A stretch of 64,000 bases of DNA from Brachionus plicatilis (taxonomy: Eukaryota; Rotifera; Eurotatoria; Ploima; Brachionidae): assembly GCA_010279815.1 (NCBI GenBank), contig QEOQ01000439.1, positions 693,101 to 757,100 of the forward strand, read 5' to 3'. The notes beneath the pieces were generated by a model that made no database searches, was not told the origin of the DNA, and was given only the letters and a program-made list of their open reading frames with translations. The position numbers and the translations under genes are program-made. The stretch's first letter is position 1. Each line of letters opens with the position of its first letter. Below are positions 60,732 to 64,000 of this stretch, piece by piece.

Positions 60732-60958
60732 TTACAATTCGGGATCCCTATTCGAAAATGTCTGTGAAGACGGTTTGATAATGTTGGTGACTGGTCTGGT
60801 CACCGACGTCATCTTTGGCAGTTTGGAAATATTTTTTTAGCTGTTAAGTCGACGAAATAAAGCCAACAATTGGCATTGCTTATTTGTTTGTCTTGATTCA
60901 GAATGCAAAGATCCCAACAAAATGCGCATTCTACTTTGCAATTTAAATTAGTACTCAT
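60732..60958 (-). CDS. Small cysteine-containing protein, apparently frameshifted in an A7 run
   Basis: From ATG 60958 the frame reads MSTNLNCKVECAFCWDLCIL, then ...NCWLYFVDLTAKK and stops at 60809. Right after the VDLTAKK codons is a seven-base homopolymer (60832-60838). One extra base there would carry the frame on through KLPKMTSVTRPVTNIIKP and further to TAA 60734-60732, 75 aa in all, and that downstream frame is GC-richer and coding-like. So either the assembly dropped a base or the gene is newly broken. The family is not recognised; five cysteines in the first 31 residues (CxxxCxxC-x3-C) may bind metal. Only 63 bp separate its start from that of MPP10 on the other strand, suggesting a shared bidirectional promoter. 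Confidence 0.5.
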
Positions 60959-61017
60959 GTTTTGAATTTTAAAACAAAATAAAATATCTAAATAAAATAT
61001 TATTTTATTTTTTGAAC

Positions 61018-61021
61018 AGAA
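61018..61021 (+). promoter_or_regulatory. Candidate 5' splice acceptor immediately before the MPP10 start
   Basis: TTATTTTATTTTTTGAACAG ends two bases before ATG 61022. In a species with spliced-leader trans-splicing this would be a trans-splice site; otherwise it may be a 5'-UTR intron acceptor. Confidence 0.35.
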
Positions 61022-63661
61022 ATGGTAGCTTTGCCGCAAAATCTAGCAAAAACAGATAAATTAGACGATTTATTTGACAAAATAAAAAATGAATTTGACG
61101 CTTTGGAATCTTTTTTAGAGTAAGTTAAATTTGTTTAATTTTCTATGATCTTTTAAAGTTCTTTTACTAATTTTAATTTTCTTAAAAACGAAAACCGCGG
61201 CCATTTTAAATGAAGCATGGCAATTGCTTTAATTTTGATATTTTTTTTTAAAGTTTTGTCAAAAAAAAGTATAACAAACTTTTGAGAATCCATTTAAAAA
61301 ATAGAAAAATATTCTTTGTTACATTGGAAATTTTATAAAAATTTTTTTTTTTTAAGTTTTTAAACTTTCCTCAAATATTTGTATAAAATAGATTCGATGT
61401 ATCATTTTTTTTAAATGTCTTGATAAAAACAGATTTAAATCCATCTTTTGAAAAATTTTTTTCAAATAAAAAAATAAATCTTTTTTTGAATTATTTAGAT
61501 TCATATTTTTTCTATAAAGAAAAAATTTAAACTCTTTAGAAAATAAGTTAGATAATTTTTAAAATATTTTCGATTTAAAAAAAAACGAAAAAATGCTTCC
61601 AATTTGTAAATTTAGTGGTAAAAAACTTGAATTTTTTATAAACAGTTTTTTTTTTGTATTTTTTACAAATCCTCCTGTCTTTCTCCAATTCCATTTACAA
61701 ATAAAAAACATCTTACTTTAAAAAATTTAAGGAAAAATGAAGAAAAAAGTGATCGCTTCCGCATGTACGTAAAGTCACTGTACGACTTCATAAAAATCCA
61801 GGACGATAATGATTACATCACATTTTCGAGCAACAAAAAAAATCCAACTCCATCTCAGCCATCAGCTTTGCCCGAGTTAATCATAGACAAAAATTTAGTT
61901 GACTTGGAACAAATTTACCAACAACTCCAATTGTACAATCAAAATTCCGACTTGACATCTTCAGCCTCAATAAATTCACTGACAAAATTTTTTTCCAAAT
62001 GTTTAGCACAACCAGAACCAATGTCGTTCAGCATCGACACCGACCCAAGCTCAATTGGCAAGAACCATTCGGCGTCTTCGCTGAGCAACGAGGACTCAGG
62101 AGAAGCCGAGGCCGACCAAGAAGATGAGGACGAATATGACGAGGACACAGACTCCATCGACCAGTTGATTAGCTTCACTAAAGCACAGCTGGATGAAGAG
62201 GAGCAAAAAGCTGGAATTCCGGATGGTGATGACTCGGAAATCGAGGACTTTGATGTGGACCAAAATGGGGATGATGACAATGAGGATGATGAAGGTGGTG
62301 AAGAAAACAATGAGGACATAGACAGCGACGAGGTCGATGAAGACCTGACCGAAATGTATGGTGACATGGACGCCGAGCAGGAAAAAGAAATGTTGGGCAT
62401 CGGAAGACCACAAAAGGCTTTTGATGAAATTGACTTTGATCGCGAAGACTTTGGTCTCGCTGAGCCCAAAAAAACCAAAGATTTGTTCGCTGATCAGGAT
62501 GACCAAGAACTGGACCAAAATAAGTCTTCGTTTGAAAAACGAAATGAAAAATTAAAAGAACAAATAGAGGAAATTCACGACACAATGCTAACCAACTTAA
62601 CTGATAAACCATGGCAGCTGAAGGGAGAAGTGAATGCCAAAGGCAGACCACAGGACAGTTTGTTAGAAGAGTATGTCGAGTTTGATCACACGACTAGGCA
62701 AGCTCCGGTAATGGACGCTTCAACTACCGAACAAATAGAGAAGATGATAAAACAGAGGATCAAAGACAAGGCATTTGATGATGTGGAGCGCAAGGTAAAA
62801 CCAGTTGATATGCAGTATGAGTACAAAAAACAGGTTGTACTGGACTCGGAAAAGAGTAAAGTGGGTCTGGGCGATGTGTATGCCCAAGAGTATGTGAAGC
62901 AACAGCAGAAAGAGCTAGGAGACCAGGAAGAAAGGCCGAAAGAAGAGGCAGCTAATCCAAAGCATGAAGAAATTCGGAAAAAAATGCAAGAATTGTTCAT
63001 AAAGCTTGATGCGCTGTCCAACTTCCATTTTACTCCAAAGGCGCCTGTGCCCGAGCTGAAGGTTGTGTCGAACATGCCCACCATTGCCATGGAGGAAGTA
63101 GCACCAGTGAATGTGGCAGACACGGATGTTCTGGCCCCTGAAGAGGTCAAAAAGAGTATTAAAGCATTGCCCAAAAGCAAGTCCGAAGAGAACAAGTCGG
63201 ACAAAAATAGAAATATGAGAGTCAAAAAATTGATTAGCAAAAAGAGAAAGGTCGAGAAGGAGAAAAGATTGGAGTTGGCTCAGGCTTTGGATCCAAGTGA
63301 GAAAAATAAAAATAAAATAAAATAAAAAAAAGGCTAAATTTATTGATTGTTTAGATAATGAAAAAATTAGCAAGGAAATAGCCATGAACAAGCTGAAAAA
63401 ACAAGCTAAGAATTTGTCGAAAAATATAAAAATACTTAAACAGGTTTGTTCAATAATTTTAATTAAAACTTGAATTTTGAAGATTTTTTTTTTGTTTTTT
63501 TTTTTTAGGATAAAAATGCCAAGTCGGATAAAACTTACAAGTCGTCGGCAGCTTTTTTCAAACAGTTGCAGGAAAATCAAGACTTGGGCAAAAGTAAAGT
63601 TATTAAGAAAAAATTGGATAAGTCCGGCGAAGCAAAGAGCTCCAAAAAATTTAAACTTTAA
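61022..63661 (+). CDS. MPHOSPH10: U3 snoRNP protein MPP10
   Basis: Exons 61022-61119, 61732-63296, 63355-63443 and 63509-63661; 1905 nt, 634 aa, against about 680 in human. MPP10 is a nucleolar component of the U3 snoRNP/SSU processome that scaffolds IMP3 and IMP4 for 18S rRNA processing. Visible: an N-terminal helical region (KTDKLDDLFDKI, FRMYVKSLYDF), long acidic tracts (EDEDEYDEDTDSID, DQNGDDDNEDDEGG), then the conserved core KPWQLKGEV..GRPQDSLLEE, a YVEFDH stretch, IKQRIKDKAFDDVERK and LSNFHFTPKAPVPEL, and a lysine-rich C-terminus (SSAAFFKQLQE). The exon 2 donor is CCAA|GTGAGA; unspliced reading runs into a stop soon after. Intron 1 is ~610 bp and the other two 58-65 bp. The start is the only ATG near the first exon. 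Confidence 0.94.
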
Positions 63662-63683
63662 CAAATTTTTGTTGAATTATATC

Positions 63684-63689
63684 AATAAA
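63684..63689 (+). terminator. MPP10 polyadenylation signal
   Basis: AATAAA 22 bases after the stop codon. Confidence 0.6.
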
Positions 63690-64000
63690 TTAAAAAAAAA
63701 TGTTTTTGCACTTTTATTTAAAATTAACATTGATAAAAAATGATCGCTCAAAATTCAAAACTTTTGTAAATAAAAAAGCTGTTGAAAATAATTGACTAAT
63801 CGTGAATTGACTTCAATCAACTGAATTTGTCTAAAAAAATAAAAATATTAAATAGTTGTTTAAGTTTTTTAAAGCAAAATATTTTTTTAAATTAAAAAAA
63901 TGAAAAGATAATTTTGAAAAGTTTGAAATTTTTATAAAAATCAAAATAAGGATCAGTCAGTTAAGAAAAAAAACTTAGAATTCTTCATTTGTTTCTATCA
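63690..64000. other. AT-rich 3' flank of MPP10
   Basis: Nothing recognised up to the window end. Confidence 0.4.

Noticed and set aside
62096..62518. Minus-strand frames over MPP10 exon 2
   Set aside because: Serine-rich or histidine-rich shadows of the acidic plus-strand exon.

Overview
The window is AT-rich nuclear DNA from a small invertebrate. Introns are mostly 50-65 bp GT-AG, with a few very large ones. Coding exons stand out as GC-richer islands, and there are many decayed LINEs and miniature DNA transposons. Gene content (a UTX/KDM6 demethylase, NIT2, UAP1, MPP10, an arrestin) is metazoan. The compact introns and extreme AT content would suit a monogonont rotifer such as Brachionus, but nothing here proves that. 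Three N-runs (12978-13022, 32761-32946, 46442-46661) show it is a scaffold piece.

Layout. 1-7100: a recently duplicated ~350 bp tandem repeat family, a broken zinc-ribbon ORF, a hAT-type MITE and a foldback element, plus one unassigned ORF (3411-4007). 8219-12286 (minus): a three-exon arrestin-domain protein whose 2.9 kb intron holds a dead LINE. 12.3-17.7 kb: mostly empty, with a SWIM-finger transposase scrap and a hAT MITE with perfect 8-bp target duplication. 17742-22308 (plus): a ten-exon gene related to vault-shoulder/SPFH proteins, whose largest intron holds a MITE nested inside another TIR element. 23.4-24.8 kb: Tc1-type remnants and a CAGTACTG MITE. 24995-27129 (minus): NIT2 omega-amidase. 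27.5-30.5 kb: a 356-bp near-perfect palindrome and LINE pieces. 31033-53404 (minus): a complete seven-exon UTX/KDM6 gene of 1405 codons, with 3.3, 5.1 and 9.6 kb introns stuffed with transposons, beside a 35-nt microexon and 55-64 bp introns. 55326-57110 (minus): UAP1. 57.1-60.7 kb: no gene. 60732-60958 (minus) and 61022-63661 (plus): a tiny cysteine-containing gene, apparently broken by one base in a homopolymer, head to head with MPP10.

The host genes are housekeeping or chromatin genes with no evident common pathway. The most unusual content is the transposon landscape: a LINE family whose every 3' end carries the same GAGC-loop-GCTC hairpin followed by an AAATAAATAAA-type tail; several MITE families with recoverable 8-bp target duplications; a foldback with an 11-bp duplication; and nested insertions that give relative ages. 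Exon models were built by hand from reading frame, splice signals and phase, and every join given for the six multi-exon genes is phase-consistent.
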